Part shown: one piece after another, positions 8,831 to 17,068 of the stretch | Layout of the letters: the number at the start of each line of letters is the position of its first letter | Position numbering within the stretch: position 1 is the first letter of the stretch | Source of the DNA: Oribacterium sp. oral taxon 102 | Lineage (GTDB): Bacteria > Bacillota > Clostridia > Lachnospirales > Lachnospiraceae | NCBI RefSeq assembly: GCF_013394775.1 | Contig: NZ_JABXYT010000001.1 | Coordinates: 2,399,501-2,463,500, forward strand | Length of the DNA: 64,000 nucleotides | Direction: 5' to 3' | Translations under genes and position numbers: made by a program | Notes under the pieces: model-generated | What the model saw: only the letters and a program-made list of their open reading frames with translations | The model's database searches: none | What the model was told of the DNA's origin: nothing

Positions 8831-8879
8831 GAGTATAGCAAGTTCAGCCTTGTATCGCAAGCGCGATTTTGCTATACTC
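8831..8879. promoter_or_regulatory. Interleaved divergent promoters of rho and the 8921 gene
   Basis: An 11-bp perfect inverted repeat (8831-8841 with 8869-8879) gives the same TATACT -10 box on each strand. Plus strand: TTGTAT (8850-8855), 17 bases, TATACT (8873-8878). Minus strand: TTGCGA (8860-8855), 17 bases, TATACT (8837-8832). The two promoters point away from each other but their -35 regions overlap, so polymerase should hardly occupy both at once. Confidence 0.65.
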
Positions 8880-8920
8880 ATTGGCAGATCTGTAAGGAAA
8901 CTGCGAAAATACAGAGGTAA

Positions 8921-9583
8921 ATGATGACAAGACAGATACCCGCACAGCGTCAGCCCCTTCGCTATGATGCCTATGGGAGACCGCTGCGCAATAGAAAAAA
9001 GAACGGAGCCCTGCGCTTTCTGCTGGGCTTTCTGCTGCCCTACCTCGTGATCAACGGCATCCTGCTTTTTCTGGTGATCACGAAGCCGACGATCCGCGCC
9101 GAGGAGCCTGATACCACAGATTACCAGCATGCCGCCATCCGCTTCGAGATAGATTCGCTTCTGCCGATGCGCTCTGTGAAGGCGACCCTCGAGGGAGATC
9201 CCATAGAGCTGACGAAAAAGGGAAGCGTCTACAGCGCAGAGCTGGAGGCAAACGGCAATCTGACGATTTCCGTGGAATCCCTGAATCGCATGACCGATGT
9301 AGAGCATATCTCCATCAATATTCTGGATGAAACCGCCCCGAGCATCGAGGAGAGCAGTGCCGTGATCGGAGCAGGCTATGTCGAATTTCAGGTCAGCGAC
9401 TCCCAGTCCGGCGTGAATTTCGACAGTATCTATGCGACCGACAGTGACGGCAGCCATCTGAAGCCGACAGACATCCAGAGGACGAGCGGCAAGATCACCT
9501 TCTCTATGAAGGGGGATAGCCTGAATGTCTATGTGCAGGATCTGGCAGGAAACCAGCAGACAGTGAATTTCAGCGTGAGCTGA
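8921..9583 (+). CDS. Single-pass membrane protein with extracytoplasmic Ig-like domains
   Basis: The 220-residue protein has a basic N-terminal tail (about 1-28), one membrane segment (about 29-53) and a beta-rich outer part. Two sections inside the outer part look like Ig-like or cadherin-like repeats, one with the LDETAPSIEESS transition and VEFQVSDSQSGVNFDSI, a pattern seen in bacterial Ig-like surface domains. It is probably a type II membrane protein facing outward. I do not recognise a specific family or function. A second ATG lies one codon later. It is separated from rho only by the divergent promoter and from proS by a bidirectional terminator. Confidence 0.65.
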   Translation: MMTRQIPAQRQPLRYDAYGRPLRNRKKNGALRFLLGFLLPYLVINGILLFLVITKPTIRAEEPDTTDYQHAAIRFEIDSLLPMRSVKATLEGDPIELTKKGSVYSAELEANGNLTISVESLNRMTDVEHISINILDETAPSIEESSAVIGAGYVEFQVSDSQSGVNFDSIYATDSDGSHLKPTDIQRTSGKITFSMKGDSLNVYVQDLAGNQQTVNFSVS

Positions 9584-9637
9584 ATCCGTTTCCGAAACGG
9601 TATGGGATACCGCTTCGCCCCCCCCTAAGATAAATGA

Positions 9638-9679
9638 AACAGCCTGAATCCTCTTCTGTGTGGATTCAGGCTGTTTTTA
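9638..9679. terminator. Bidirectional terminator between the membrane protein gene and proS
   Basis: A perfect 14-bp stem (9638-9651 with 9662-9675) with a 10-base loop is followed by a T run on the plus strand. It lies between two convergent genes and can end both transcripts. Confidence 0.85.
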
Positions 9680-9704
9680 TAAGTCCCTCTCAGACGGCAC
9701 AGGT

Positions 9705-11141
9705 TTAATACGCCCGCCCCCAATATACCATCTTCTGCGCAGGTTTTCCGCAGACAATACAGCTATCCGCGAGCTTCTCCTGCTCGAACGGGATACATCG
9801 GGAGGTAATGCCGGAGAGCTCCTTCAATCTGTCCTCGCATTCCCTGCAGCCGCACCACATCGCCTTGACGAAGCCCGGTCTCGTATTGACAGACTCGATC
9901 ATCTCCTCTATCGTATGCGCTTCGGTGGTTCTCTCCTCCTGGAAAGCCCTTGCCTTTTCCAGCATATCCCGCTGGATTCGCTCAAGAAGCATCATAACCT
10001 CCTCCGGAAGCGTCTCGAAGGCGGCAGGAAGCTTCTCTCTTGTGTCTCTGCGGACGAGCACCGCATGTCCATTCTCGATGTCCTTCGGGCCGATTTCCAG
10101 CCGAAGCGGAATACCGCGCACCTCGCAGTCCGCAAATTTGAAGCCCGGCGACTTCTCGGAAGCATCCACCTTCACGCGGATCCCCGCTGCCCGAAGGCTG
10201 TCCCGAAGCGCGTACGCTTTCTCCAGAACCCCCTCCTTCTTCTGCTGAATCGGGACAATCATCACCTGCACCGGAGCGATCCGCGGAGGCAGCTTCAGTC
10301 CGGAATCATCGCCATGCACCATGATGAGCGCGCCGATCATCCGCGTGGTCATCCCCCATGAGGTCTCATGCACCGGCTTCAGCGTATTGTCCCGATCCAG
10401 ATACTGTACACCGAATGCCTTCGCGAAGTCCTGACCGAAATTATGAGAGGTTCCGCACTGCAGCGCCTGCCCATCATGCATCAGCGCCTCGATCGTATAG
10501 GTCGCCACCGCGCCCGCGAACTTCTCCTTCTCTGTCTTCTGCCCCTTCACCACAGGAATCGCCAGTACATTCTCCGCGACATCCGCATAGACTGAAAGCA
10601 TCTGGATGGTTCTCTCCTCCGCTTCCTCCGCCGTAGCGTGTACGGTATGCCCCTCCTGCCAGAGGAACTCTCTCGTCCGGAGGAAGGGACGGGTCGTCTT
10701 CTCCCAGCGCACGACAGACACCCACTGGTTCAGAAGCTGCGGGAGATCCCGGTAGGATTTCACAACCTTCGCATAGTAGTCGCAGAACAGAGTTTCCGAG
10801 GTCGGGCGGATGCACATCCGCTCCTCCAGTCTCTTGGAGCCGCCCTCCGTCACCCATGCCACCTCAGGCGCGAAGCCCTCCACATGCTCCTTCTCCTTCT
10901 GGAGCAGCGACTCCGGGATCAGCATCGGCATCGCGCAGTTCTCCACACCCGTCGCCTTGAATCGGGCATCAAGCTCCTTCTGTATATTCTCCCAGATCGC
11001 ATAGCCTGCCGGCCGGATCACCATGAAGCCCTTGACAGAGGAATAATCCGTAAGCTCCGCCTTCTTCACCACATCCGTGTACCACTGCGCGAAATCCTCC
11101 TCCATAGGAGTGATCTGCTCCACCAGTTTCTTGTCCGCCAT
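9705..11141 (-). CDS. proS: Proline-tRNA ligase, eukaryote/archaeal-type
   Basis: The 478-residue enzyme charges tRNA-Pro with proline. It has the short ProS architecture without the editing insertion of E. coli ProS: class II motif 1 region around [20 protein letters not shown], motif 2 in [24 protein letters not shown] and motif 3 in [17 protein letters not shown]. The C-terminal zinc-type domain shows the CGCRECED and CIVCGKP cysteines. The ATG at 11141 has AAAGGAAAGG before it; the frame continues upstream only through low-quality sequence. No T-box anti-terminator element is evident in the leader. Confidence 0.95.
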   Translation of the reverse strand: MADKKLVEQITPMEEDFAQWYTDVVKKAELTDYSSVKGFMVIRPAGYAIWENIQKELDARFKATGVENCAMPMLIPESLLQKEKEHVEGFAPEVAWVTEGGSKRLEERMCIRPTSETLFCDYYAKVVKSYRDLPQLLNQWVSVVRWEKTTRPFLRTREFLWQEGHTVHATAEEAEERTIQMLSVYADVAENVLAIPVVKGQKTEKEKFAGAVATYTIEALMHDGQALQCGTSHNFGQDFAKAFGVQYLDRDNTLKPVHETSWGMTTRMIGALIMVHGDDSGLKLPPRIAPVQVMIVPIQQKKEGVLEKAYALRDSLRAAGIRVKVDASEKSPGFKFADCEVRGIPLRLEIGPKDIENGHAVLVRRDTREKLPAAFETLPEEVMMLLERIQRDMLEKARAFQEERTTEAHTIEEMIESVNTRPGFVKAMWCGCRECEDRLKELSGITSRCIPFEQEKLADSCIVCGKPAQKMVYWGRAY

Positions 11142-11235
11142 AACAACAGCCTTTCCTTTTGTGCCCTCAGGCAAATTCTGGAGCGGCATCTCTCGCTGAA
11201 CCATTCAGCCTTGCCGCCCCGCCGATCCTTTCCTT

Positions 11236-11270
11236 AAAACAAAGGAGCCTCTCCATCGGAGAAGCTCCTT
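11236..11270 (-). terminator. Terminator of the selenium-type cluster, upstream of proS
   Basis: On the minus strand AAGGAGC (11270-11264) pairs with GCTCCTT (11248-11242), with additional GGAG/CTCC pairing inside, followed by a TTTGTTTT tract. It lies just downstream of the DUF3343 gene and before proS. Confidence 0.75.
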
Positions 11271-11302
11271 GATTATACCCGGATTCCGGAAAAGCCGCAA
11301 GC

Positions 11303-11566
11303 CTATTCCGAGGAACGGTAGCGGAGCCGGTAGCCCTCCCTGCAGAGCTCCACCAGCTGTTCAATCTCCCCGTGCGGATCGGAAATTTCCAGCAGCTCCG
11401 GCTCCTCCGGATAATCCGCAGTGAAACGAACCGCCGTGCCGCAGGAAGAGCTGAGATCCCTCGGAACCGGCTGCATCCGCGCTGCCCTTCCCTCCCGCAA
11501 TCTCTCTCTGTGAAAACGCACCGCACCGAAATGGTTGTAAAAGGTAGCGATATACTCCCGCTCCAC
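11303..11566 (-). CDS. DUF3343 family, putative Se/S carrier-like protein
   Basis: The 87-residue protein fits DUF3343: an N-terminal strand YIATFYNHFGAVRFHR, then a PVPRDLSSSCGTAVRF segment with the conserved Ser-Cys-Gly. Family members sit beside YedE/YedF genes and are proposed to carry selenium or sulfur on that cysteine; direct biochemical proof is limited. It is the last gene of the cluster, two bases after the YedF-like gene, so the two are translated together. Confidence 0.8.
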   Translation of the reverse strand: MEREYIATFYNHFGAVRFHRERLREGRAARMQPVPRDLSSSCGTAVRFTADYPEEPELLEISDPHGEIEQLVELCREGYRLRYRSSE

Positions 11567-11568
11567 TT

Positions 11569-11778
11569 CTACTGCCTCGTAAGGGTCACTCTGTACTCTC
11601 CGCCCTCTTCCTTCTTATACTCCGTCCGATAGCCCGCATTCGCCGCGAAACGGCAGACATTCTCCACGCAGGGCATGTTGTCGGTCAGGATCTCGTAATG
11701 CTCCTCCCTGGTCTTCTCCACGGCATTCTTCAGAAGAATCACCGGCTGCGGACAGGAAAGTCCTCTCGCATCAATCAT
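11569..11778 (-). CDS. yedF: TusA/SirA-like sulfurtransferase (YedF-type)
   Basis: The 69-residue protein starts MIDARGLSCPQPVILLKNAV, the TusA-fold signature with the Cys-Pro-x-Pro motif whose cysteine (Cys9) carries persulfide or perselenide. It resembles the N-terminal domain of YedF proteins linked to selenium metabolism; the C-terminal DsrE-like domain of longer YedF proteins is absent, and the adjacent DUF3343 gene may take its place. A short gap separates it from yedE. Confidence 0.85.
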   Translation of the reverse strand: MIDARGLSCPQPVILLKNAVEKTREEHYEILTDNMPCVENVCRFAANAGYRTEYKKEEGGEYRVTLTRQ

Positions 11779-11801
11779 TTGCTCTCCCTTCTGTCCCTCA
11801 T

Positions 11802-12872
11802 TCAGGACTCCTGCTTTCTATAGGTATTGCTTACGGCAATGACGGCAACTGCCAACAGCCCGATCAGCACCGCAATCTTTCCATTCGCCGTCGGTCCCTT
11901 CCCGGAAGCCGCCAGTCCGAAGTTATGACAGAATGCCGCTCCGACCAGAAGTCCCATATAAGCGACCGCCGAATCGGTATTGCCCTCTCCTGCCATGACC
12001 ATCTGCCGAAGCGGGCAGCCGCCGAGAAGACAGCAGCCGAAGCCGGCAAGCGTCATGCCGAGGAAATTCCAGAGCGCATCATTGTGCGCTACCGGCTGCT
12101 CCAGGAATCCGAGATGGAACTTCCCTAAAGCCAGATTTCCGATCAGCGCCGTAACGAAAATCATCGAGAAGCCGATCAGCAGCTTCGGCTCACGGAAAAG
12201 GATCATATCCCGGAAGCCGCCGACCATGCAGAGCCGCGTATACTGCGCGATCGCTCCCACGAGAAGACCGGCTCCGAGAGAAACCAGCAGCGCTGCATGC
12301 TTCGCGCCCGGACCGGCTCCCTCCGGCGTGAAAAATACAAATGCAGGAGCTGCTGCAAGAAGCACGAGCAGTACCAGCTGCAGAACCGGCAGTGCCAGCC
12401 CCTCCGCCTGAGGCTGCCGGTAGGTTCGCCGCAGGGAATAGCCCCTCTTCAGGAAGAAAACGCCGGCTAAAATACCAGCCACGAAGCCCAGCAGCCCTGT
12501 CAGCGCATTCAGATCTCCGCCCGCGAGACGAAGCACCATGCGAAACGGGCAGCCCAGAAACATCAGACAGCCGACCATCACGAAAAATCCGAGGATAAAC
12601 CGCGTCATCGGGGATGATCCGCCGCGGGGCGAAAACTCTCCGCGCAGCATCGAAAGCCCCATCGCACCGAGGATCAGACCCGCAATCTCCGGACGGATAT
12701 ACTGCACCGGCTCCGCCCTGTGCAGTCCCAGCCCCCCCGCAGTATCGCGAATGAAGCAGGCAAGACAGAAGCCCATGTTTGCCGGATTCCCCAGCAGCAC
12801 CAGCGCCACTGAGATCAAGCCTATGACCCCTCCGGCGATAGCGATGTAAATACGCTCCGCTTTGAAATTCAT
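11802..12872 (-). CDS. yedE: YedE-type selenium/sulfur membrane transporter
   Basis: The 356-residue integral membrane protein has about ten hydrophobic segments in two related halves, each with the small-residue and cysteine motifs of the YeeE/YedE family: GFCLACF, MFLGCPFRM, LCMVGGFRD and LGGCPLRQM. YeeE imports thiosulfate; the YedE form that sits with YedF and DUF3343 is annotated as selenium-related. It probably moves a selenium or sulfur species inward and passes it to the YedF-like protein. An extended -10 promoter lies upstream. Confidence 0.87.
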   Translation of the reverse strand: MNFKAERIYIAIAGGVIGLISVALVLLGNPANMGFCLACFIRDTAGGLGLHRAEPVQYIRPEIAGLILGAMGLSMLRGEFSPRGGSSPMTRFILGFFVMVGCLMFLGCPFRMVLRLAGGDLNALTGLLGFVAGILAGVFFLKRGYSLRRTYRQPQAEGLALPVLQLVLLVLLAAAPAFVFFTPEGAGPGAKHAALLVSLGAGLLVGAIAQYTRLCMVGGFRDMILFREPKLLIGFSMIFVTALIGNLALGKFHLGFLEQPVAHNDALWNFLGMTLAGFGCCLLGGCPLRQMVMAGEGNTDSAVAYMGLLVGAAFCHNFGLAASGKGPTANGKIAVLIGLLAVAVIAVSNTYRKQES

Positions 12873-12924
12873 ACTCCCTCCTTCGTCCCCTATGAAAGGA
12901 CATTAAAAAAACAAATTTATTTTT

Positions 12925-12940
12925 TGTATTATAACATGGA
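12925..12940 (-). promoter_or_regulatory. Probable yedE promoter, extended -10
   Basis: On the minus strand TGTTATAAT gives a perfect -10 (12933-12928) with the extended TG one base upstream, about 55 bases before the yedE start codon. A clear -35 box is lacking, as often with extended -10 promoters. Confidence 0.45.
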
Positions 12941-13164
12941 TAAATAGAAAGTATTATTGTATTATAGAGAAATAAGGAGAATACCATAGTGAAACCGCTA
13001 TAAATAAATCAAACCTCCTCTGCTTTTTCTGAGGAAATCCTGATTTATTTTCAGCATGAGCCACCGGCAGGCAGCGCATCGGATTTATGGCAGCTGTCCG
13101 GATACACTGCTCGCAATGCATCAAAACATAAACGATTGCTTCCACATTACAGGAGGACATAGCT
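12941..13164. other. Intergenic region between yedE and the 13165 gene
   Basis: The stretch is AT-rich near yedE and contains no convincing gene. Several TATTAT-like boxes could serve as the plus-strand promoter of the small membrane protein, but none has a clear -35 partner. I found no recognisable riboswitch. Confidence 0.3.
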
Positions 13165-13518
13165 ATGACAAAGGAGGAACGTGCGGAGAAATGGTTTCGC
13201 GCTATCGCGAATGCAGACGCGATCCCTATAGAAAAGAAAATAGAAATCTGCAGCCGCACAGCGATCAGGATGATCATTCTGTTTTTTCTGGTTCTCACCG
13301 CGGAATGCGTCCTGCTGTTCACGGTAAATGATGGGAAAATCTTTAATCGTATGGCAGATTTTACAAACAGCTTCACGGAGGGCCCCCACTCCTACAGGAG
13401 CATGGCTCTGCTTGGAGCCGCTGTCTGGTCACCGCTTATTCTCCTGCCTTACATCGCTTCCGTTCTGCTCCGAAGAAAATGGATCTCCTCCGAAGCGAAA
13501 AAGCTGTCCGGAAAATAA
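13165..13518 (+). CDS. Small two-segment membrane protein
   Basis: The 117-residue protein has a soluble charged N-terminus (1-28) and two hydrophobic segments (about 33-52 and 81-100) ending in a basic tail. AGGAGG precedes the ATG at good spacing. It lies divergent from yedE and 71 bases before the aminotransferase gene, so it may belong to the same selenium/sulfur locus. I do not recognise the family. Confidence 0.65.
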   Translation: MTKEERAEKWFRAIANADAIPIEKKIEICSRTAIRMIILFFLVLTAECVLLFTVNDGKIFNRMADFTNSFTEGPHSYRSMALLGAAVWSPLILLPYIASVLLRRKWISSEAKKLSGK

Positions 13519-13589
13519 GCACCGCAGCACGGAATCGAGAGGGATCGGGGAAGGCTCAATAAACAATCTATGATACAGAGGAGGACAGG

Positions 13590-14753
13590 ATGAAAAAATG
13601 CTATCTGGACAATGCCGCGACTTCCTTTCCGAAGCCGCCGGTGCTCGCCGACAGCATATACCGCTATCTTACAGAGATCGGCAGCAACATCAATCGCGGC
13701 GGCTATGAGAGCGCTTATCAGGCAGAGGATGCTGTCTTTACCTGTCGAGAGAGGCTCTGCCGTCTCTTCCACGGCGACGATCCGAAGAATGCAGTCTTCA
13801 CCCAGAATGTCACCATGTCGCTGAATCTCCTGCTGAAGGGGCTGCTCCATCCGGGCGACCATGCACTGGTGTCCTCTATGGAGCACAACGCCGTGATGCG
13901 TCCGCTGACGCAGCTCGCGAAGCAGGGCGTCGAGTTCAGCCGGATTCCGGCAGATCGGAACGGAAGGATGGAGCTTTCCGCGCTTCCCGCGCTGAAAAGA
14001 GCGAACACCCGTCTGCTCGTCTGCACCCATGCCTCCAATGTCAACGGTGCAATACAACCCATAGAGGCGCTCGGGCGTTTCTGCCGGGAGCAGGGCATCC
14101 TCTTTCTTCTGGACAGCGCACAAAGCGCCGGAGTGCTCGATATCGATATGGCACGCGACAGCATTGACGGACTCTGCTTCACCGGCCACAAGGGACTGCT
14201 GGGCCCGCAGGGCATCGGCGGCTTCCTGCTCCGGGAGGGGCTTGCCGGGGAAATCGAGCCCCTCCTCTCCGGCGGTACCGGCAGCCTCTCCCACACAGAG
14301 GAGGTGCCAGACTTCATGCCGGATCGCTTCGAGGCGGGGACGCTGAACCTGCCGGGGATCTACGGGCTGAACGCCTCTCTTACCTGGCTCGAGCAGACCG
14401 GTCTCGCGACGATCCGAAGCAGGGAGACGGCACTCTGTGAGCGCTTTCTCCTTGGTATCCGCGGACTTCCGGGACTTCGCCTGATCGGACGGGAGGGCGG
14501 CAGCACCGAATACCTCGCGGTTGTCTCCCTGCAATTCCCCGGCCGGGATCCCGCGGAAATCGCCTACCGTCTCGACAGCGAGTTCGGTATCGCAACCCGC
14601 GTCGGCCTGCATTGCGCTCCCATCGCGCACAGAACGCTCGGCACTTATCCGGAGGGCACGCTGCGCTTCTCCTTCGGTTACTTCAACACAGAAAAGGATA
14701 TTGACTATGCAATTCAAGCAATTAGAGGCCTTTGCGAAGGTCACAGAGCTTAG
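13590..14753 (+). CDS. Cysteine desulfurase / selenocysteine lyase-type class V aminotransferase
   Basis: The 387-residue PLP enzyme starts CYLDNAATSFPKP, has the lysine that binds PLP in FTGHKGLLGP (about residue 200) and a loop cysteine in VGLHCAP (about 341), the nucleophile expected for removing sulfur or selenium from cysteine or selenocysteine. It matches the cysteine-desulfurase subfamily often found with YedE/YedF genes rather than IscS. AGAGGAGG precedes the start. The last 47 bases overlap the LysR gene. No selD, selA or selB is present here, so a role in selenium recycling is inferred from context. Confidence 0.85.
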   Translation: MKKCYLDNAATSFPKPPVLADSIYRYLTEIGSNINRGGYESAYQAEDAVFTCRERLCRLFHGDDPKNAVFTQNVTMSLNLLLKGLLHPGDHALVSSMEHNAVMRPLTQLAKQGVEFSRIPADRNGRMELSALPALKRANTRLLVCTHASNVNGAIQPIEALGRFCREQGILFLLDSAQSAGVLDIDMARDSIDGLCFTGHKGLLGPQGIGGFLLREGLAGEIEPLLSGGTGSLSHTEEVPDFMPDRFEAGTLNLPGIYGLNASLTWLEQTGLATIRSRETALCERFLLGIRGLPGLRLIGREGGSTEYLAVVSLQFPGRDPAEIAYRLDSEFGIATRVGLHCAPIAHRTLGTYPEGTLRFSFGYFNTEKDIDYAIQAIRGLCEGHRA

Positions 14754-15597
14754 AAGCTTTTCCCGCGCCGCCGAAGAGCTCTATCTCACACAGCCCACCG
14801 TCAGTGCGCATGTCAAGGCGCTGGAGGAGGAGATCGGCTGTCAGCTCGTCTCCCGCAGCACCAGAAGCCTGTCCCTCACCGAGGAGGGAAATACCCTCTA
14901 TCCCTATGTCCGCAGAATCCTAGACCTGAAAAATACGGCGCTTCAGAAGCTCCGGCAGGAGCAGCGGCAGATCCTCCGCATCGGCGCATCCACCATTCCC
15001 TCCGGCTACATCCTCCCCCGTCTCCTGAAGGAATACCGGAAGCTGCATCCCGATATCTACTTTAATGTAGTGCAAGGGAACAGCGGAACGATCGAAGAAA
15101 TGATCGGCGACAACACGCTGGATATTGGCTTCGTCGGAATGGACAGTACAGAAAAGAACATCCTCTCTTATCCGTTCTGCGAAGACAGCCTTCTCTATGT
15201 CGCTCCCGCCACAGAATATTACCGGAGGCTCTTCGACCGCAGCCCTTCCCTGCAGGAGCTCCTGCAAGAGCCCCTGATCCTCCGCGAGGCGAACTCCGGC
15301 ACTCTCCACGCCCTCGACAGCTACCTTCTCGAGCAGCATGTCGATATGAGCAAGCTGAACATCATCGGGAACGTCAACGACCTGGAAGCGATCAAGCAGA
15401 TGATCCTGAATCAGACCGGTGTCTCCATCCTCTCCGGCTTCTCCGTCTCCGATCTGCTGGCGCGGGGGCAGCTCCTCGCCTACCCGCTGCACACGCCGCA
15501 CCCGCGGCGCTTCTACATCATTCAAAAAAAGGATAAAAGCCTCTCCCCGACAGAGGAAAGCTTCCTCGGATTCTCCCGGAGCTTCTATACGCTATAG
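14707..15597 (+). CDS. LysR-family transcriptional regulator (CysB/CysL-like)
   Basis: The 296-residue protein has the N-terminal LysR helix-turn-helix (MQFKQLEAFAKVTELRSFSR, then AAEELYLTQPTVSAHVKALE) and a periplasmic-binding-protein-like effector domain from about residue 90. The ATG at 14707 is inside the previous gene by 47 bases, so the two are coupled. It probably senses a sulfur or selenium metabolite and controls the neighbouring genes; the ligand is inferred only from position. Confidence 0.9.
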   Translation: MQFKQLEAFAKVTELRSFSRAAEELYLTQPTVSAHVKALEEEIGCQLVSRSTRSLSLTEEGNTLYPYVRRILDLKNTALQKLRQEQRQILRIGASTIPSGYILPRLLKEYRKLHPDIYFNVVQGNSGTIEEMIGDNTLDIGFVGMDSTEKNILSYPFCEDSLLYVAPATEYYRRLFDRSPSLQELLQEPLILREANSGTLHALDSYLLEQHVDMSKLNIIGNVNDLEAIKQMILNQTGVSILSGFSVSDLLARGQLLAYPLHTPHPRRFYIIQKKDKSLSPTEESFLGFSRSFYTL

Positions 15598-15657
15598 CAT
15601 GGAACGCAGCCCCTTCTTTCCTTCTCCGTCCATGATGCCAAGGGTTCCGCAAACAGC

Positions 15658-15718
15658 AAGCCGCGCTGCCAATTCGAGACAAAACGAAGAATGTATCACG
15701 AGAATGGCAGCGCGGCTT
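15658..15718. terminator. Long hairpin between convergent lysR and gntP genes
   Basis: A perfect 13-bp GC-rich stem (15658-15670 with 15706-15718) encloses a 35-base loop that can pair further. T runs are weak on both sides, so this is a probable rather than certain bidirectional terminator. Confidence 0.45.
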
Positions 15719-15721
15719 GGT

Positions 15722-17056
15722 TTAATGAACAAAAATCAGCGATAGAATGGTAACCACGATGATCGTGGTAATACCCATAACGCCGGTCATACCGGTCTGG
15801 CATTTATATGCCTGCGAGGTATTCATATCGGAGAACTGAGAAACAACCCAGAAATAGGAGTCATTTGCATGAGAAACCGTCATTGAGCCCGCACCGATCG
15901 CCATGATGACCAGAGTTTTGGCAAGCGGAGAAGTAAAGCCCATAGATGCCATCAATGGAGCCATCATTGCAGATGTGGTGATCATAGCAACTGTGGAAGC
16001 TCCCATTGCGCACTTCAGCAAAGCGGCGATAAGGAAGGGAAGCAGAACGCCCACTCCAAGACCGAGCAGAGAGCTGCTCAATGCATCCGCGATGGGAAGC
16101 TGCTGTATGACGGCACCGAAGGAACCCCCTGCACCGGTGATCGCCAGGATACCTGCAGAATTGGTAACGCCCTCCGTAACCCACTTCAGCGTGTTCTTTC
16201 TCTCCGCTTCCGGAATCAGCGTCATGGCGAGGAATACACCGAGCACCAGCGCAATGACCGGATTTCCGATGAAGGAAATCGCATTCTTCAATACACCGCT
16301 GCCAAAGGGCGCCGCCGGGAAATCCGCAATGGATTTCAGCGCGATGAGAATAATAGGCAGCAGAATCGGAGCAAAGCTATGCAGCGCCCCGGGCAGATGC
16401 CCATACTTCTCAAGCAGCTGCTCTACGGTGCACTCCGGATTCGCCGGGATATCAACCTTACCGGCAACCTTGCGCGCATAGATGTATGCGGAAATGGTGG
16501 CCGGGATTGAAATAAGCAAACCAACCAGAATCGTCAACCCGAGATCCGCTTCCAGGGTACCTGCCATCGCAATCGGTCCGGGGGTCGGCGGGACCAGACA
16601 ATGCGTCGCATACAGACCGCCGGAAAGCGCTGTCGCCATGACCGCCAGGGAAATATTAGACTGATCCGCCAGTGCTCTCGCGATCGGGCTCAGGATCACG
16701 AACCCGGAATCACAGAATACCGGTATGCCTGTGATATAGCCGGTGATCGCCATAGTCAGAACACTGCGCTTCTTCCCTACCAGCTTCAGAATACTGTTTG
16801 CCATCGTCAGCGCCGCACCGGTTTTCTCAAGGATCGTACCAATGATGGTGCCGCACAGGATGACGATCCCGATGCTGCCCATAATGTTGCCGAATCCGCT
16901 CTTCACCGTAGAGATAAGCTGTTCTGTTCCCAGCCCGCAGGCCAATCCGACAATGACAGAGATCAGCAGCATGACGATGAACGGATGCATGTTCCACTTC
17001 TGGATCGCCAGAATCATCAGCAGAACTGCGACAAAAATGATAATAAAGTAATACAT
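15722..17056 (-). CDS. GntP-family sugar-acid permease
   Basis: The 444-residue transporter has about twelve to fourteen hydrophobic segments and the GntP hallmarks GTIIGTILEKTGAA, TGYITGIPVFCDSGFVIL and the THCLVPPTPGPIA loop. GntP carriers take up gluconate, glycerate, idonate or D-serine with protons. AAGGAGG precedes the ATG at 17056. The gene follows a CdaR regulator and an MBL hydrolase on the same strand, suggesting a hexaric- or glyceric-acid pathway, but the substrate cannot be fixed. Confidence 0.9.
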   Translation of the reverse strand: MYYFIIIFVAVLLMILAIQKWNMHPFIVMLLISVIVGLACGLGTEQLISTVKSGFGNIMGSIGIVILCGTIIGTILEKTGAALTMANSILKLVGKKRSVLTMAITGYITGIPVFCDSGFVILSPIARALADQSNISLAVMATALSGGLYATHCLVPPTPGPIAMAGTLEADLGLTILVGLLISIPATISAYIYARKVAGKVDIPANPECTVEQLLEKYGHLPGALHSFAPILLPIILIALKSIADFPAAPFGSGVLKNAISFIGNPVIALVLGVFLAMTLIPEAERKNTLKWVTEGVTNSAGILAITGAGGSFGAVIQQLPIADALSSSLLGLGVGVLLPFLIAALLKCAMGASTVAMITTSAMMAPLMASMGFTSPLAKTLVIMAIGAGSMTVSHANDSYFWVVSQFSDMNTSQAYKCQTGMTGVMGITTIIVVTILSLIFVH

Positions 17057-17068
17057 ACCCACCCTCCT

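Noticed and set aside
11142..11240. A T-box or riboswitch before proS
   Set aside because: The hairpin fits a simple terminator of the upstream cluster, and no T-box anti-terminator core is present.
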